Positions 7,896 to 16,657 of a DNA stretch of 33,834 nucleotides are shown one piece after another. The position numbers and the translations under genes were made by a program. Each line of letters opens with the position of its first letter. Within the stretch, counting starts at the first letter, position 1. The DNA is from DATMYQ01 sp035560935. Its GTDB lineage: Bacteria; Bacillota; Negativicutes; Sporomusales; Sporomusaceae. Where the stretch lies: the NCBI GenBank assembly GCA_035560935.1, contig DATMYQ010000023.1:1-33834 (forward strand), written 5' to 3'. The notes under the pieces were generated by a model. The model did no database searches, was not told where the DNA came from, and saw only the letters and a list, made by a program, of their open reading frames with translations.

Positions 7896-8153
7896 CGATC
7901 GATCCAATCCCCTTTCCCCGTCTATCAAAATCTATGGAAAGACCCGGCGTCGTTTCCCGATGAAAGACTGCGCCGACTTCTCCGTTTCCTACTTAAATTC
8001 GTGCCATACAGGCACTTGCAAAGCCGTTAAAATACAAACCATCATTTCATTAGTATTGCATATAATTCTACAACCCACTGTAAAATCCTTTATTTATGGT
8101 TAAGCGGATGAGAAAACTTACCACGCTTTTATTCTGCCGGCTTTACGTTTCCC

Positions 8154-8162
8154 ATTATAGCA
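8154..8162 (-). promoter_or_regulatory. Extended -10 promoter for mbl
   Basis: TGCTATAAT on the minus strand is a perfect TGn-TATAAT extended -10. The -35 region falls in the murA terminator stem and shows no good match. The transcript would have a leader of about 250 bases before mbl. Confidence 0.5.
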
Positions 8163-8188
8163 AAAAAGCAGCCGCTCGGCTGCTTTTT
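8162..8188 (-). terminator. Intrinsic terminator after murA
   Basis: GCAGCC and GGCTGC arms with a 4-base loop, extended by flanking A- and T-runs, followed by TTTTTT on the minus strand. The symmetrical A/T flanks make it potentially bidirectional. Confidence 0.85.
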
Positions 8189-8204
8189 CTGGCTAATCCC
8201 ATAT

Positions 8205-9470
8205 TTAACGCGACACTGCCACCCGTTCGATTTTAGCGCCGAGTCGCTGAAATTTCCCCACCAAATCGTCATAGCCCCGGTCAATATGATGGATGTAGCT
8301 GATTTCCGTTTCACCGTCCGCCACCAGTCCCGCCAGCACTAACGCTGCTCCTGCCCGCAGGTCTGTTGCTTTGACCGGACAACCGGTCAGGCTGTTTACC
8401 CCTTCCACCACCGCGCTGCGACCGTCAATTTTGATGGAAGCGCCCATCCGTTTCAATTCATCCACGTGCATAAACCGATTTTCAAACACGGTCTCGGTCA
8501 CAATGCTGGTTCCCTGCGCCACCGTCATCAGTGCCATAAACTGCGCTTGCATATCCGTGGGGAAACCAGGGTACGGCAATGTTTTCATGTCGACTGCCCG
8601 CAAGCCTTTATGGCCGCGGACCCAGATACCGGTCACATCTTCTTCAATGTTCACACCGGCCTCTTTCATTTTGGCAATCACCGGCTTCAGATGTTCATTC
8701 AACGCGTTTTCAATCCGTACCTCGCTATTGGTAATCGCCGCTGCTGCCATATACGTTCCGGCTTCAATCCGGTCAGGAATGACCGCGTGGTTCGCACCTT
8801 TAAGCGTCGGAACGCCATCAATCCGGATAATATTGGTTCCGGCTCCCCGTACATGTGCCCCCATCGCATTCAGAATGTTGGCCAGATCGACAATCTCAGG
8901 CTCTTCTGCCGGATTTTCCAGTATCGTCTGTCCTTTGGCCATGCTGGCGGCCATCATAATATTTTCCGTTGCGCCAACACTGGGAAAATCAAGGTAGATT
9001 CGGGCGCCGGTTAATCCCTTGGGAGCGCGTGCCTCGATGAAGCCATGACCGGTCACAATGTCAGCACCCAGCGCTTCAAACCCTTTTAAATGCAGGTCAA
9101 TCGGTCGCGTGCCAATAGCACAGCCACCCGGCAACGAGATTTTTGCCTGCCCCAGCCGGGCCAGCAGCGGTCCCATAACCAGAAAAGAGGCTCTCATTTT
9201 TCGGACCAGTTCATACGGAGCTTCGAAAGTTTTCAGGTCCGTACTATCAATATGCAAAGTCCCCGGCGTTGGTGTTTTTACAACCAACCCCAGCGTTTCC
9301 AGCACTTCACCAATGGTCCGGACGTCTTCTAGATCCGGAATTTCCTCCAGAGTGCTAGGGCTATCCCCCAGCAAAGTCGCGGCGATAATCGGCAATACTG
9401 CGTTCTTTGCACCGCTGATCCGGACGGTTCCGGACAATTTTCTTCCCCCATGCACCACTAACTTTTCCAC
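8205..9470 (-). CDS. murA: UDP-N-acetylglucosamine 1-carboxyvinyltransferase MurA
   Basis: About 421 residues, normal for MurA. It transfers enolpyruvate from PEP to UDP-GlcNAc, the first committed step of peptidoglycan synthesis, in the cytoplasm. Visible residues are K22 and N23 in GAKNAVLP, and the catalytic Cys117 in PGGCAIGTRPIDLHL, the fosfomycin target. The start is GTG at 9470, seven bases after a perfect AGGAGG; the GTG at 9491 has no site. It has its own promoter and a strong terminator, so it is a separate transcription unit between atpC and mbl. This is the same neighbourhood as Bacillus murAA. Confidence 0.96.
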   Translation of the reverse strand: MEKLVVHGGRKLSGTVRISGAKNAVLPIIAATLLGDSPSTLEEIPDLEDVRTIGEVLETLGLVVKTPTPGTLHIDSTDLKTFEAPYELVRKMRASFLVMGPLLARLGQAKISLPGGCAIGTRPIDLHLKGFEALGADIVTGHGFIEARAPKGLTGARIYLDFPSVGATENIMMAASMAKGQTILENPAEEPEIVDLANILNAMGAHVRGAGTNIIRIDGVPTLKGANHAVIPDRIEAGTYMAAAAITNSEVRIENALNEHLKPVIAKMKEAGVNIEEDVTGIWVRGHKGLRAVDMKTLPYPGFPTDMQAQFMALMTVAQGTSIVTETVFENRFMHVDELKRMGASIKIDGRSAVVEGVNSLTGCPVKATDLRAGAALVLAGLVADGETEISYIHHIDRGYDDLVGKFQRLGAKIERVAVSR

Positions 9471-9522
9471 AAACTTTCCTCCTGCACACACAAAACAGCC
9501 GATTCTAAAGTTTTACCTACAT

Positions 9523-9551
9523 AGTTTACCACCAGCCCTCAGGGTAAGCAA
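9523..9551 (-). promoter_or_regulatory. Sigma-A promoter of murA
   Basis: Minus strand: TTGCTT (9546-9551), a 17-base spacer, TAAACT (9523-9528), with TGG directly before the -10. The predicted start gives a leader of about 45 bases. Confidence 0.55.
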
Positions 9552-9554
9552 GAG

Positions 9555-9570
9555 TTTCTTCCGGAAGAAA
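9555..9570. repeat. 16-bp perfect palindrome upstream of the murA promoter
   Basis: TTTCTTCCGGAAGAAA is fully self-complementary with no spacer. It ends 4 bases upstream of the murA -35 element and lies just beyond the atpC terminator, a position suited to a dimeric regulator. Confidence 0.45.
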
Positions 9571-9574
9571 TACG

Positions 9575-9606
9575 TAAAAAAGCGCGGGAAGAATTCCCCG
9601 CGCTTT
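9575..9606 (-). terminator. Intrinsic terminator of the ATP synthase operon
   Basis: AAAGCGCGGG pairs with CCCGCGCTTT over 10 bp around an 8-base loop and is followed by a T-run. It begins 4 bases after the atpC stop. Confidence 0.9.
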
Positions 9607-9609
9607 GGT

Positions 9610-10026
9610 TTAGGTATGTTTTTTTACGTTATCGGCAACTTTTAGTCGTAACAGGGCTCGTTTTAGCGCCGCTTCCGCCCGCAAAACATCCGTATCTTCA
9701 CCGGGAGCCTTCAGCCGGGCTTCCGCCCGCTCCAAAGCCGACGCCGCCCGATCCGGATCGATTTCTTCCGGCAATTCTGCGCTGCCGGCCAAAATGGTTA
9801 CTTTGTTCGGCCGCACTTCAATAAAGCCGCCGCATACGGAAACCATGGCCTCTTCTTCACCCTCCCGCAGGATGCGAACCGGCCAAACATCGAGGCCGGC
9901 GATCAGCGGCGCGTGACCGGCCAAAACGCCCAAGTCGCCATCAGTGGCACGGGCAATGACCATATTCACGTCTTCTGTATATACCATACGCTCAGGGGTG
10001 ACAATATCAAGCCGGATACTGGCCAT
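9610..10026 (-). CDS. atpC: ATP synthase F1 subunit epsilon
   Basis: Protein of 138 residues. The N-terminal beta sandwich (MASIRLDIVTPERMVYTEDV, GDLGVLAGHAPLIAGLDV, SVCGGFIEVRPNKVTILA) and the C-terminal two-helix region rich in Ala, Glu and Arg are typical of epsilon. It is part of the central stalk and can inhibit ATP hydrolysis. The ATG at 10026 has GGGGGAA upstream, overlapping the end of atpD, whose stop is 3 bases away. It is the last gene of the operon. Confidence 0.95.
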   Translation of the reverse strand: MASIRLDIVTPERMVYTEDVNMVIARATDGDLGVLAGHAPLIAGLDVWPVRILREGEEEAMVSVCGGFIEVRPNKVTILAGSAELPEEIDPDRAASALERAEARLKAPGEDTDVLRAEAALKRALLRLKVADNVKKHT

Positions 10027-10029
10027 GGC

Positions 10030-11439
10030 TTATTCCCCCTTCATTTGGCGAGCCTTTTCCACCACTTCGTCGATGGTTCCTGCCATATAGAAGGCACCTT
10101 CCGGCAGATCATCATGTTTTCCAGCCAAGATTTCCTGGAAACCACGAATGGTTTCTTTTAACGGCACATACTTGCCGGGAGTTCCGGTAAATGCCTCCGC
10201 TACGAAGAAGGGCTGGCTCAAGAAACGTTGAATTTTGCGCGCCCGGCTAACGGTCAACTTATCTTCATCAGACAGTTCTTCCATACCGAGAATGGCGATG
10301 ATATCCTGCAGTTCTTTATAACGCTGCAGCACTTCCTGCACGCCGCGCGCGGTCTGGTAATGCTCATCACCCAGAACCAGCGGATCCATAATCCGTGAAG
10401 TGGAGTCCAACGGATCCACCGCCGGATAAATCCCCAGCTCGGCGATTTGCCGCGACAACACGGTAGTGGCATCCAAGTGGGCAAAGGTTGCTGCCGGCGC
10501 CGGGTCAGTCAGGTCATCCGCCGGCACGTATACCGCCTGCACTGATGTGATGGATCCTTTTTTCGTCGAGGTAATCCGCTCCTGCAGGGCGCCAACGTCA
10601 GTGGCCAGCGTCGGCTGATAACCTACGGCCGAAGGCATCCGTCCCAATGTCGCCGACACTTCCGAACCCGCCTGGATAAAGCGGAAAATATTATCGATAA
10701 ACAACAGCACGTCCTGTCCGCCGACATCGCGGAAATATTCCGCCATGGTCAAGCCGGTCAGACCAACGCGCATTCTGGCTCCGGGCGGCTCGTTCATTTG
10801 GCCGTACACCAGCGCCGTCTTATCAATAACACCGGATTCTTTCATTTCGCTCCACAAATCGTTGCCTTCACGGGTCCGTTCACCCACGCCGGAGAAAACG
10901 GAGTAACCACCATGCTGGGTAGCGATATTACGGATCAATTCCATGATGATAACGGTTTTACCTACCCCGGCACCGCCAAAGAGGCCGATTTTACCGCCGC
11001 GGGAGTAAGGCGCGATCAGGTCAACGACTTTGATCCCGGTTTCAAGAATCTGAGCCGAGGTATCCTGTTCATCAAAACTGGGCGCCGGCCGATGAATCGG
11101 CCAATGATCATCCGCCACAACAGCGGTGGGATCATTGTCCACCGTCTCACCCAATACATTGAAAATACGACCCAAAGTTCCCTTACCCACCGGGATGGTA
11201 ATGGGTCCGCCGGAATCCGTCACCTGCATGCCCCGGGTCAGACCGTCAGTGGAAGACATCGCAACGCAGCGTACCGCATCGTCGCCCAAGTGTTGCATCA
11301 CTTCCGCCGTTAACTTAACCCGCGTTTCGCCCGTCATTTCATCAATTGTTACCGCGTTGAATATTGCCGGCAACTTTTCCGGGGGAAAGACAACGTCTAT
11401 TACGGGGCCGATAACCTGAATTACTTTACCGATATTCAA
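10030..11439 (-). CDS. atpD: ATP synthase F1 subunit beta
   Basis: Protein of 469 residues, the catalytic F1 subunit. The Walker A GGAGVGKT is at residues 155-162, GERTREGNDLW follows, then the Walker B stretch VLLFIDNIFRF and the family signature PAVDPLDSTSR. Start is TTG at 11439 with AGGAGG nine bases upstream; NIGKVIQVIGPVIDV then follows as in other beta subunits. An 80-base gap separates it from atpG. Confidence 0.97.
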   Translation of the reverse strand: MNIGKVIQVIGPVIDVVFPPEKLPAIFNAVTIDEMTGETRVKLTAEVMQHLGDDAVRCVAMSSTDGLTRGMQVTDSGGPITIPVGKGTLGRIFNVLGETVDNDPTAVVADDHWPIHRPAPSFDEQDTSAQILETGIKVVDLIAPYSRGGKIGLFGGAGVGKTVIIMELIRNIATQHGGYSVFSGVGERTREGNDLWSEMKESGVIDKTALVYGQMNEPPGARMRVGLTGLTMAEYFRDVGGQDVLLFIDNIFRFIQAGSEVSATLGRMPSAVGYQPTLATDVGALQERITSTKKGSITSVQAVYVPADDLTDPAPAATFAHLDATTVLSRQIAELGIYPAVDPLDSTSRIMDPLVLGDEHYQTARGVQEVLQRYKELQDIIAILGMEELSDEDKLTVSRARKIQRFLSQPFFVAEAFTGTPGKYVPLKETIRGFQEILAGKHDDLPEGAFYMAGTIDEVVEKARQMKGE

Positions 11440-11518
11440 GGGATTCTCCCTCCTTTACTTATCGGAGATCATTGCCAGGCACTCGCCTGCAACCACTCTC
11501 CACGCATCAATCTTTAAC

Positions 11519-12385
11519 CTACTTCAAAGCTTCGGCGCCGCCGACAATCTCCGAAATTTCCCGGGTAATGTTGGCCTGGCGCACCTTGTTGTAATGCAGA
11601 ACCAGTTTGGATATCAGTTCCTGCGCATTATCGGTCGCCGAACCCATCGCCGTCATCCGGGCACTGAGTTCACTGGCCGCCGACTGCAGCAAAGCGCCGT
11701 AAATTACGGTTTCCAGATACTTTGGCAACAGTTGGTTCATCACCTCATCCGCTGAGGGTTCAAAGATATACTCGGTTACTTCCTCTGCGGCTTCCGCCGT
11801 TGTTTCCGATTCGCCCGTTACCGGCAACAATCGAACCACCGTCGGTTTTAAATGAACTGGTGAAATAAACTGGGTAAACCCCAGGTGAATTTCATCATAG
11901 GTACCATCACAGAAACGCTCCGCCACCAAAGCAGCTAAGTTCACCGCATTCTGGTAAGACGGTTTTTCGGAAAAGCCAGTATATTCTACATCCACGGGGT
12001 AATTCCGCCGTTTAAAATAATCCCGCACTTTACGCCCAACCGTGATCAGCCCGAAACGGGAATGGTCCTGATCCTTGAAGTGAGGCATCACTTCGCGGAT
12101 GAGGTTGGAGGAGTAAGCACCGGCCAGGCCTTTATCAGCACTGAGCAGCAAATAACCCACCCGTTTCACTTCCCGCGTTTCCAATAATGGATGCGAGGAG
12201 TCCCGGACAGTGGCCGTCACCTGGGTCAAAACTTCCCGGATTTTCTCAGTGTAAGGGCGGCTGGCGATCGCTTTCTCCTGCGCGCGGCGCAACCTTGCGG
12301 CCGCCACCATTTTCATTGCTTTGGTGATCTGCTCAATATTCCTTACACTTTTTATCCGGCGGCGAATATCTCTGGCGCTAGCCAT
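11519..12385 (-). CDS. atpG: ATP synthase F1 subunit gamma
   Basis: Protein of 288 residues, the rotating central shaft. The N-terminal helix MASARDIRRRIKSVRNIEQITKAMKMVAAARLRRAQ and the C-terminal NKVRQANITREISEIVGGAEAL are the conserved coiled-coil ends of gamma. The middle contains LLLSADKGLAGAYSSNLIR. The ATG at 12385 follows GAGGTG, which overlaps the end of atpA; the gap is 6 bases, so translation is probably coupled. Confidence 0.96.
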   Translation of the reverse strand: MASARDIRRRIKSVRNIEQITKAMKMVAAARLRRAQEKAIASRPYTEKIREVLTQVTATVRDSSHPLLETREVKRVGYLLLSADKGLAGAYSSNLIREVMPHFKDQDHSRFGLITVGRKVRDYFKRRNYPVDVEYTGFSEKPSYQNAVNLAALVAERFCDGTYDEIHLGFTQFISPVHLKPTVVRLLPVTGESETTAEAAEEVTEYIFEPSADEVMNQLLPKYLETVIYGALLQSAASELSARMTAMGSATDNAQELISKLVLHYNKVRQANITREISEIVGGAEALK

Positions 12386-12391
12386 GCCTTA

Positions 12392-13933
12392 TCACCTCGC
12401 CGCTTCCAATTTACCATCGCCGTCATAAGAGGCAAATGTATCTTTAAATTCTTTGATCGCCTTTTTCAGCGCGGTTTCCGTTTCTGCATCCAGTTGTTTC
12501 TTTTCCCGGATGGCTTTGGCAATTTCCGCATAATTGCTCCGCATGAATTTCAGGTAATCTTCCTCAAACTTCGTGACTTCATGAATGGGCACGTCGTCAA
12601 TATAACCATTAACAGCCGTATACAGGATCAGTACCTGCTCCTCGGTCACCAACGGACGATACTGGGCCTGTTTCAAAATTTCCATGGTCCGTTGACCCCG
12701 TTCCAACTGCGCCTTGGTGGCTTTATCCAGGTCGGAACCGAACTGGGCAAACGCCGCCAATTCACGGTACTGGGCCAAGTCCAGACGCAAACGCCCGGCT
12801 ACCTGTTTCATTGCCTTGATCTGAGCGGAACCGCCTACCCGTGAAACCGACAAACCGGCGTTGATGGCCGGGCGGAAACCGGAGTAAAACAATTCGCTTT
12901 CCAGCATAATCTGACCATCCGTAATGGAAATAACGTTAGTCGGAATGTATGCGGAAAGATCACCGGCCAGCGTTTCAATAACCGGCAACGCGGTAATGGA
13001 ACCGCCGCCCAGTTCATCAGACAGCTTGGCCGCCCGTTCCAGCAAACGGGAGTGTAAGTAAAATACGTCGCCAGGATACGCTTCCCGTCCCGGAGGACGC
13101 CGGAGCAGCAGCGACATGGCCCGATACGCCGTAGCGTGCTTGGAGAGATCGTCATACACACAAAGAACATGGCCGCCTTTGTACATAAAGTATTCGCCCA
13201 TGGCAACGCCGGCATACGGCGCCAAATATTGCAAAGGCGCACTGTCCCCTGCCGTGGCGGCAACAACAATCGTGTACGCCATCGCGCCGGCATCTTCCAG
13301 CGTCCGGACAATCCGGGCCACCGTAGACGCTTTTTGGCCAATCGCCACGTACACACAGATCACATTCTGGCCTTTTTGGTTAATAATGGTATCTACGGCA
13401 ATCGCCGATTTGCCGGTACCCCGGTCACCGATGATCAACTCACGCTGTCCTCGGCCAATGGGCACCATTGCGTCAATCGATTTGATACCGGTCTGCATCG
13501 GCTCTTTAACCGACTGACGGTCGGCAATGCCCGGCGCCCGGAATTCCACCGGACGGTTTTCTGTAGTGTTGATCGGCCCTTTGCCGTCCACCGGCTGTCC
13601 CAGCGCATTGACAACCCGGCCCACCATGGCTTCTCCGACCGGCACTTCCATGATCTTACCGGTCCGGCGTACAATGTCACCCTCTTTGATCAACTGCTCG
13701 CCACCCAAAAGCACACTACCGACATTGTCTTCCTCCAGGTTCAGCACCATGCCGTACACATCATGGGGAAACACCAGTAATTCGCCGGCCATGGCTTTTT
13801 GCAGACCATGAATCCGGGCGATGCCGTCCCCTACCTCGATAACGGTGCCGACATCATCCACGTTGATGTCTACCTGATAATGTTCAATCTGTTGCTTAAT
13901 AATCGCCGTTATTTCTTCTGGCCTCATTTTCAT
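12392..13933 (-). CDS. atpA: ATP synthase F1 subunit alpha
   Basis: About 513 residues, the non-catalytic nucleotide-binding subunit of F1. The P-loop GDRGTGKS is at residues 170-177, and the alpha signature PAINAGLSVSRVGGSAQ is near 360. The ATG at 13933, with GGGGTGA upstream, begins MKMRPEEITAIIKQQIEHY as expected; an in-frame GTG at 13972 would add residues unlike the family. The gap from atpH is about 147 bases, unusually wide for this operon, and holds no gene or clear hairpin. Confidence 0.96.
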   Translation of the reverse strand: MKMRPEEITAIIKQQIEHYQVDINVDDVGTVIEVGDGIARIHGLQKAMAGELLVFPHDVYGMVLNLEEDNVGSVLLGGEQLIKEGDIVRRTGKIMEVPVGEAMVGRVVNALGQPVDGKGPINTTENRPVEFRAPGIADRQSVKEPMQTGIKSIDAMVPIGRGQRELIIGDRGTGKSAIAVDTIINQKGQNVICVYVAIGQKASTVARIVRTLEDAGAMAYTIVVAATAGDSAPLQYLAPYAGVAMGEYFMYKGGHVLCVYDDLSKHATAYRAMSLLLRRPPGREAYPGDVFYLHSRLLERAAKLSDELGGGSITALPVIETLAGDLSAYIPTNVISITDGQIMLESELFYSGFRPAINAGLSVSRVGGSAQIKAMKQVAGRLRLDLAQYRELAAFAQFGSDLDKATKAQLERGQRTMEILKQAQYRPLVTEEQVLILYTAVNGYIDDVPIHEVTKFEEDYLKFMRSNYAEIAKAIREKKQLDAETETALKKAIKEFKDTFASYDGDGKLEAAR

Positions 13934-14080
13934 AGTCAGTTTTGTCACCCCAATCTTAAGTCGCATTCCCACCCCTGAAAAACAGGCACCCCCGTTTTCA
14001 AGGCACTGTGTTTATACTTTCTGGTAGTTGGTCTAAAACCACCGGAACAAGCTTGCGGCACTTTTTGGGCTTCCGAACGG

Positions 14081-14620
14081 TCATTGCGCCAGCAAGTCAC
14101 TCTGCAACGATCGCAATTGACGCTGCACACTGCCATCAATGAGCTTGTCGCCCATTTTTATCACAATGCCGCCCAGAATCTGTTTATCCACGTGGGTTTT
14201 TAACAACACCGTCTTGCCGGTAACCTGCCCCAGCTTTGTGGCCAGTGCGGCCAGTTGGTTCTCAGTCAGGGCAAAAGCAGTGACCACGTCCGCTTCGGTA
14301 ATGTTTCGCTCTTCGTTGGCCAAACGCACGTATTCTCCGACAATGGCCGGCAACAGGTTTTCCCGGCTTTTATCAACCAGCACCAACAGAAACTTGTTGA
14401 GAAAGTCCTCCAGTTGCCCGGCAAAGATTTGTTGCAGAATTTCTTTTTTGGCCGCCGCCGGTACCCGGGGATGATAGAACAAATCCGACAGTTCCGCATG
14501 TTCACAAATGGTGCTCGCCACCATCTCCAATTGTTGCTGCGCCAAATCCAGTTTATTTTTTTCCGCGGCCAGCTCATAAGCAGCCTGCGCGTACTTCAGC
14601 GCCACCTGATTGCTTAGCAT
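14081..14620 (-). CDS. atpH: ATP synthase F1 subunit delta
   Basis: Protein of 179 residues (delta/OSCP family), linking the top of F1 to the peripheral stalk. The N-terminus NQVALKYAQAAYELAAEKNKL and the C-terminal DKQILGGIVIKMGDKLIDGSVQRQL are conserved. The ATG at 14620 has AGGTGG six bases upstream and overlaps the atpF stop by 7 bases, implying coupled translation. Confidence 0.95.
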   Translation of the reverse strand: MLSNQVALKYAQAAYELAAEKNKLDLAQQQLEMVASTICEHAELSDLFYHPRVPAAAKKEILQQIFAGQLEDFLNKFLLVLVDKSRENLLPAIVGEYVRLANEERNITEADVVTAFALTENQLAALATKLGQVTGKTVLLKTHVDKQILGGIVIKMGDKLIDGSVQRQLRSLQSDLLAQ

Positions 14621-15117
14621 GGCAAACCACCTATTTTCTTCTCACCCAGCTTCTCGATAAAATCATGCACCAGCGCGGCGTTAGCCTGCTCGTCGAGGTT
14701 ATGGGCAACAATTTTGGTGGCCGCCATCATGGCGATATTCACCACTTCCGCTTTCAGTTCTTTTATTGCCTGCTCATGTTCCCGGGCAATTTCCTCCTGC
14801 GCGGCTTTCAGCAAACGGGCATTTTCTTCACGGGATTCCCGCAAAATATCTTCCCGGGCCTGCTCCGCCAGTTTGGTCGCCTTTTCCACGATCTCCTGCG
14901 CATGAACGCGGGCCTGAGCCAGTTGATCCAGATATTCCCGCTTCAACTGTTCCGCGGCCTTCTTTTCCTCTTCGGCAGCAGTAAGGTCTTCAGCGATCCG
15001 CGCCTGCCGGTCAGCCAGCGCTTTCATCAGCGGCTTATAGGCGAATTTGGTCAAAATGGCCACCAGGATAAGGAAATTTATAATTTGCGCTATCAGCGTT
15101 CCATTCAAATCAACCAA
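14614..15117 (-). CDS. atpF: ATP synthase Fo subunit b
   Basis: Protein of 167 residues. One N-terminal membrane helix (about residues 8-27, LIAQIINFLILVAILTKFAY) is followed by a long charged coiled coil (about 35-150), the peripheral stalk that holds F1 still. The start is TTG at 15117, 6 bases after AGGAGGGG; VDLNGTLIAQIINFLILV follows as in other b subunits. It lies between atpE and atpH, overlapping the latter. Confidence 0.94.
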   Translation of the reverse strand: MVDLNGTLIAQIINFLILVAILTKFAYKPLMKALADRQARIAEDLTAAEEEKKAAEQLKREYLDQLAQARVHAQEIVEKATKLAEQAREDILRESREENARLLKAAQEEIAREHEQAIKELKAEVVNIAMMAATKIVAHNLDEQANAALVHDFIEKLGEKKIGGLPC

Positions 15118-15192
15118 CGAGGGCCCCTCCTCTTTCCCGCGTACAAGGGGAGCGACGGCAGGAAACCCTGCCGACGCCCTGTCACGCTTCGT

Positions 15193-15444
15193 TTACTTAA
15201 TGAACGGGTTGGCGAATACCAGTACGATGGCAATAACTGCAGCAATAATAGGAATCGACTCAATCAAGCCAACGGAAATCAGCATGTTGACGAGAATCGT
15301 TCCTTTGGCCTCCGGCTGTCTGGCCATACCTTCGATAGCCTTGGCAGTTACCGCACCGTCACCGATACCGGCACCGATAGCGGCCAGGCCGATAGCCAGA
15401 CCGGCCCCAATGGCAGAGGCAGCAACAATAATAGCGTGTTCCAC
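15193..15444 (-). CDS. atpE: ATP synthase Fo subunit c
   Basis: Protein of 83 residues with two membrane helices joined by the polar loop ARQPEAKG (41-48). The ion-binding carboxylate is Glu62, followed by Ser63 (the ES pair seen in Na+-type rings). The Gln of Na+ rings is replaced by Asp29 (GIGDG), and the usual Thr after ES is Ile64. Ion choice is therefore unclear. Start is GTG at 15444 with a very strong AAGGAGGA site, which suits the high copy number of c in the ring. Confidence 0.95.
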   Translation of the reverse strand: MEHAIIVAASAIGAGLAIGLAAIGAGIGDGAVTAKAIEGMARQPEAKGTILVNMLISVGLIESIPIIAAVIAIVLVFANPFIK

Positions 15445-15501
15445 AATAAAATCCTCCTTTTTCTTCTGTTTATCAAAATAATTTTCGAGTCTGCACGAGT
15501 G

Positions 15502-16182
15502 TTAATGGTGATCGTCTTTAAGGGAATTTGAGAGGTACGACATCGACAGCATGGTAAAAATAAATGCCTGCACCACGCCGACGAATAAGCTAAACCCCAG
15601 CCAGGCCGTCGGGATTACATAGGGCACCAGCATGCCGAGAATGATCAGCAAAATCTCGCCCGCCAGAATATTACCAAATAGACGGAAAGACAACGTGATC
15701 GGTTTAGCCAGTTCCTCGATGATATTGATAATGACAAATGGGATAAATGGTTCAAAAAAATGTTTTCCGTAAGTGACCAACCCTTTTTCCTTAACCCCGA
15801 TGATATGTACCAAGGCAACGACCATCAGCGCTAAACCCAACGTTGTATTGATATCGTTCGTCGGGGATGTGAGCGTCGGTATCAACCCCTGTTCATTACC
15901 AACCAGCAAAAACAAAAACAGTGTAATGAGCAGCGGCACAAATTTTGCCCCTTTGGGTCCCAATGTGGCATTAATCTGATCCAACAGCGCCTCAACAATC
16001 ATTTCCAGCGCATTTTGGCAACCTCCCGGCACCATCGTCAACCGCCGGGTAGCCAATACCGCCAACACCGTAACCACAATCATGGTTAACCAGGTCATAG
16101 TCAACGTGTCCCAGTTAAAATTCATTCCTAAAAATTGGACTACGTTATGCCCGCCAATATGGTGACCCCCTCCATGTTCCAT
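15502..16182 (-). CDS. atpB: ATP synthase Fo subunit a
   Basis: Protein of 226 residues with 5-6 membrane helices, forming the ion channel beside the c-ring. The essential arginine is Arg167 in AKPITLSFRLFGNILAGE. The N-terminus is His/Gly rich (MEHGGGHHIGGHN). The ATG at 16182 has AAAGGGGGTGA upstream, overlapping the end of atpI, whose stop is 4 bases away. Confidence 0.95.
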   Translation of the reverse strand: MEHGGGHHIGGHNVVQFLGMNFNWDTLTMTWLTMIVVTVLAVLATRRLTMVPGGCQNALEMIVEALLDQINATLGPKGAKFVPLLITLFLFLLVGNEQGLIPTLTSPTNDINTTLGLALMVVALVHIIGVKEKGLVTYGKHFFEPFIPFVIINIIEELAKPITLSFRLFGNILAGEILLIILGMLVPYVIPTAWLGFSLFVGVVQAFIFTMLSMSYLSNSLKDDHH

Positions 16183-16186
16183 AAAT

Positions 16187-16606
16187 TCACCCCCTTTTCA
16201 TTAAAGTTGTTTCTTTCCTAAACCTGAAATTTTTGCCGACAAAATATACGGCATTGAAGAAAATAACAATCTGCAGTGAAAAAAGCCCCAGTACCGCCGC
16301 GCCAAAAGAAATTTGCGGCAAACGTACGGAAAGAATCAAAACCAGAACAACAAACGACAATCTCACCAGCCAGCCCGAACGCATGCTGGCAATCGCCTTT
16401 GCCGGCGGCAGCAGCGAAGATTGTCTCACCCGATATCCCATCAGCAAAAAATAAATGATGCTGGCGACATTACCCACCACTAGCCCCAGAATAAGGAATA
16501 CATAACCCGTTATCCAAGCGCCAACGATTGTGAAAATGCCCCAGCCGACAATCTGCAGCAAAGTGCGTTTTACTTCCACTGCAAAATCCAGATTGTGTTG
16601 CAGCAT
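16187..16606 (-). CDS. atpI: ATP synthase subunit I (AtpI-like)
   Basis: About 139 residues with four predicted membrane helices (roughly residues 20-40, 42-62, 80-98, 100-122). Family and position match the ATP synthase I protein that helps assemble the c-ring. The ATG at 16606 has AAAGGAA about 8 bases upstream and gives MLQHNLDFAVEVKRTL; an in-frame ATG at 16642 has no site. It sits second in the operon, directly before atpB. Confidence 0.8.
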   Translation of the reverse strand: MLQHNLDFAVEVKRTLLQIVGWGIFTIVGAWITGYVFLILGLVVGNVASIIYFLLMGYRVRQSSLLPPAKAIASMRSGWLVRLSFVVLVLILSVRLPQISFGAAVLGLFSLQIVIFFNAVYFVGKNFRFRKETTLMKRG

Positions 16607-16657
16607 ATATATTATTCCTTTGTACTCAATTAGACTCAACATCTGCCGGTCAGCGCA

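Larger units (their letters stand above)
7896..8204 (-). other. Gene-free interval and leader between murA and mbl
   Basis: 309 bases without a credible gene. It holds the murA terminator, an extended -10 promoter (8154-8162), a 5-bp hairpin GTGCC-TGTAT-GGCAC and an AT-rich stretch. An 18-codon reading frame near its middle has no ribosome site. In Bacillus this interval carries spoIID, spoIIQ and spoIIID; nothing resembling them is seen. Confidence 0.6.

Noticed and set aside
7896..8150. An 18-codon frame and possible spoIIID remnant in the mbl leader
   Set aside because: No ribosome site and no resemblance to SpoIIID.
13934..14080. A small extra gene between atpH and atpA
   Set aside because: Short frames there have no ribosome site and no family resemblance.
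14665..15531. A 288-codon open frame on the plus strand opposite atpF and atpE
   Set aside because: It lies wholly against well-identified atp genes, has no recognisable motif and the product is a low-complexity reverse reading.
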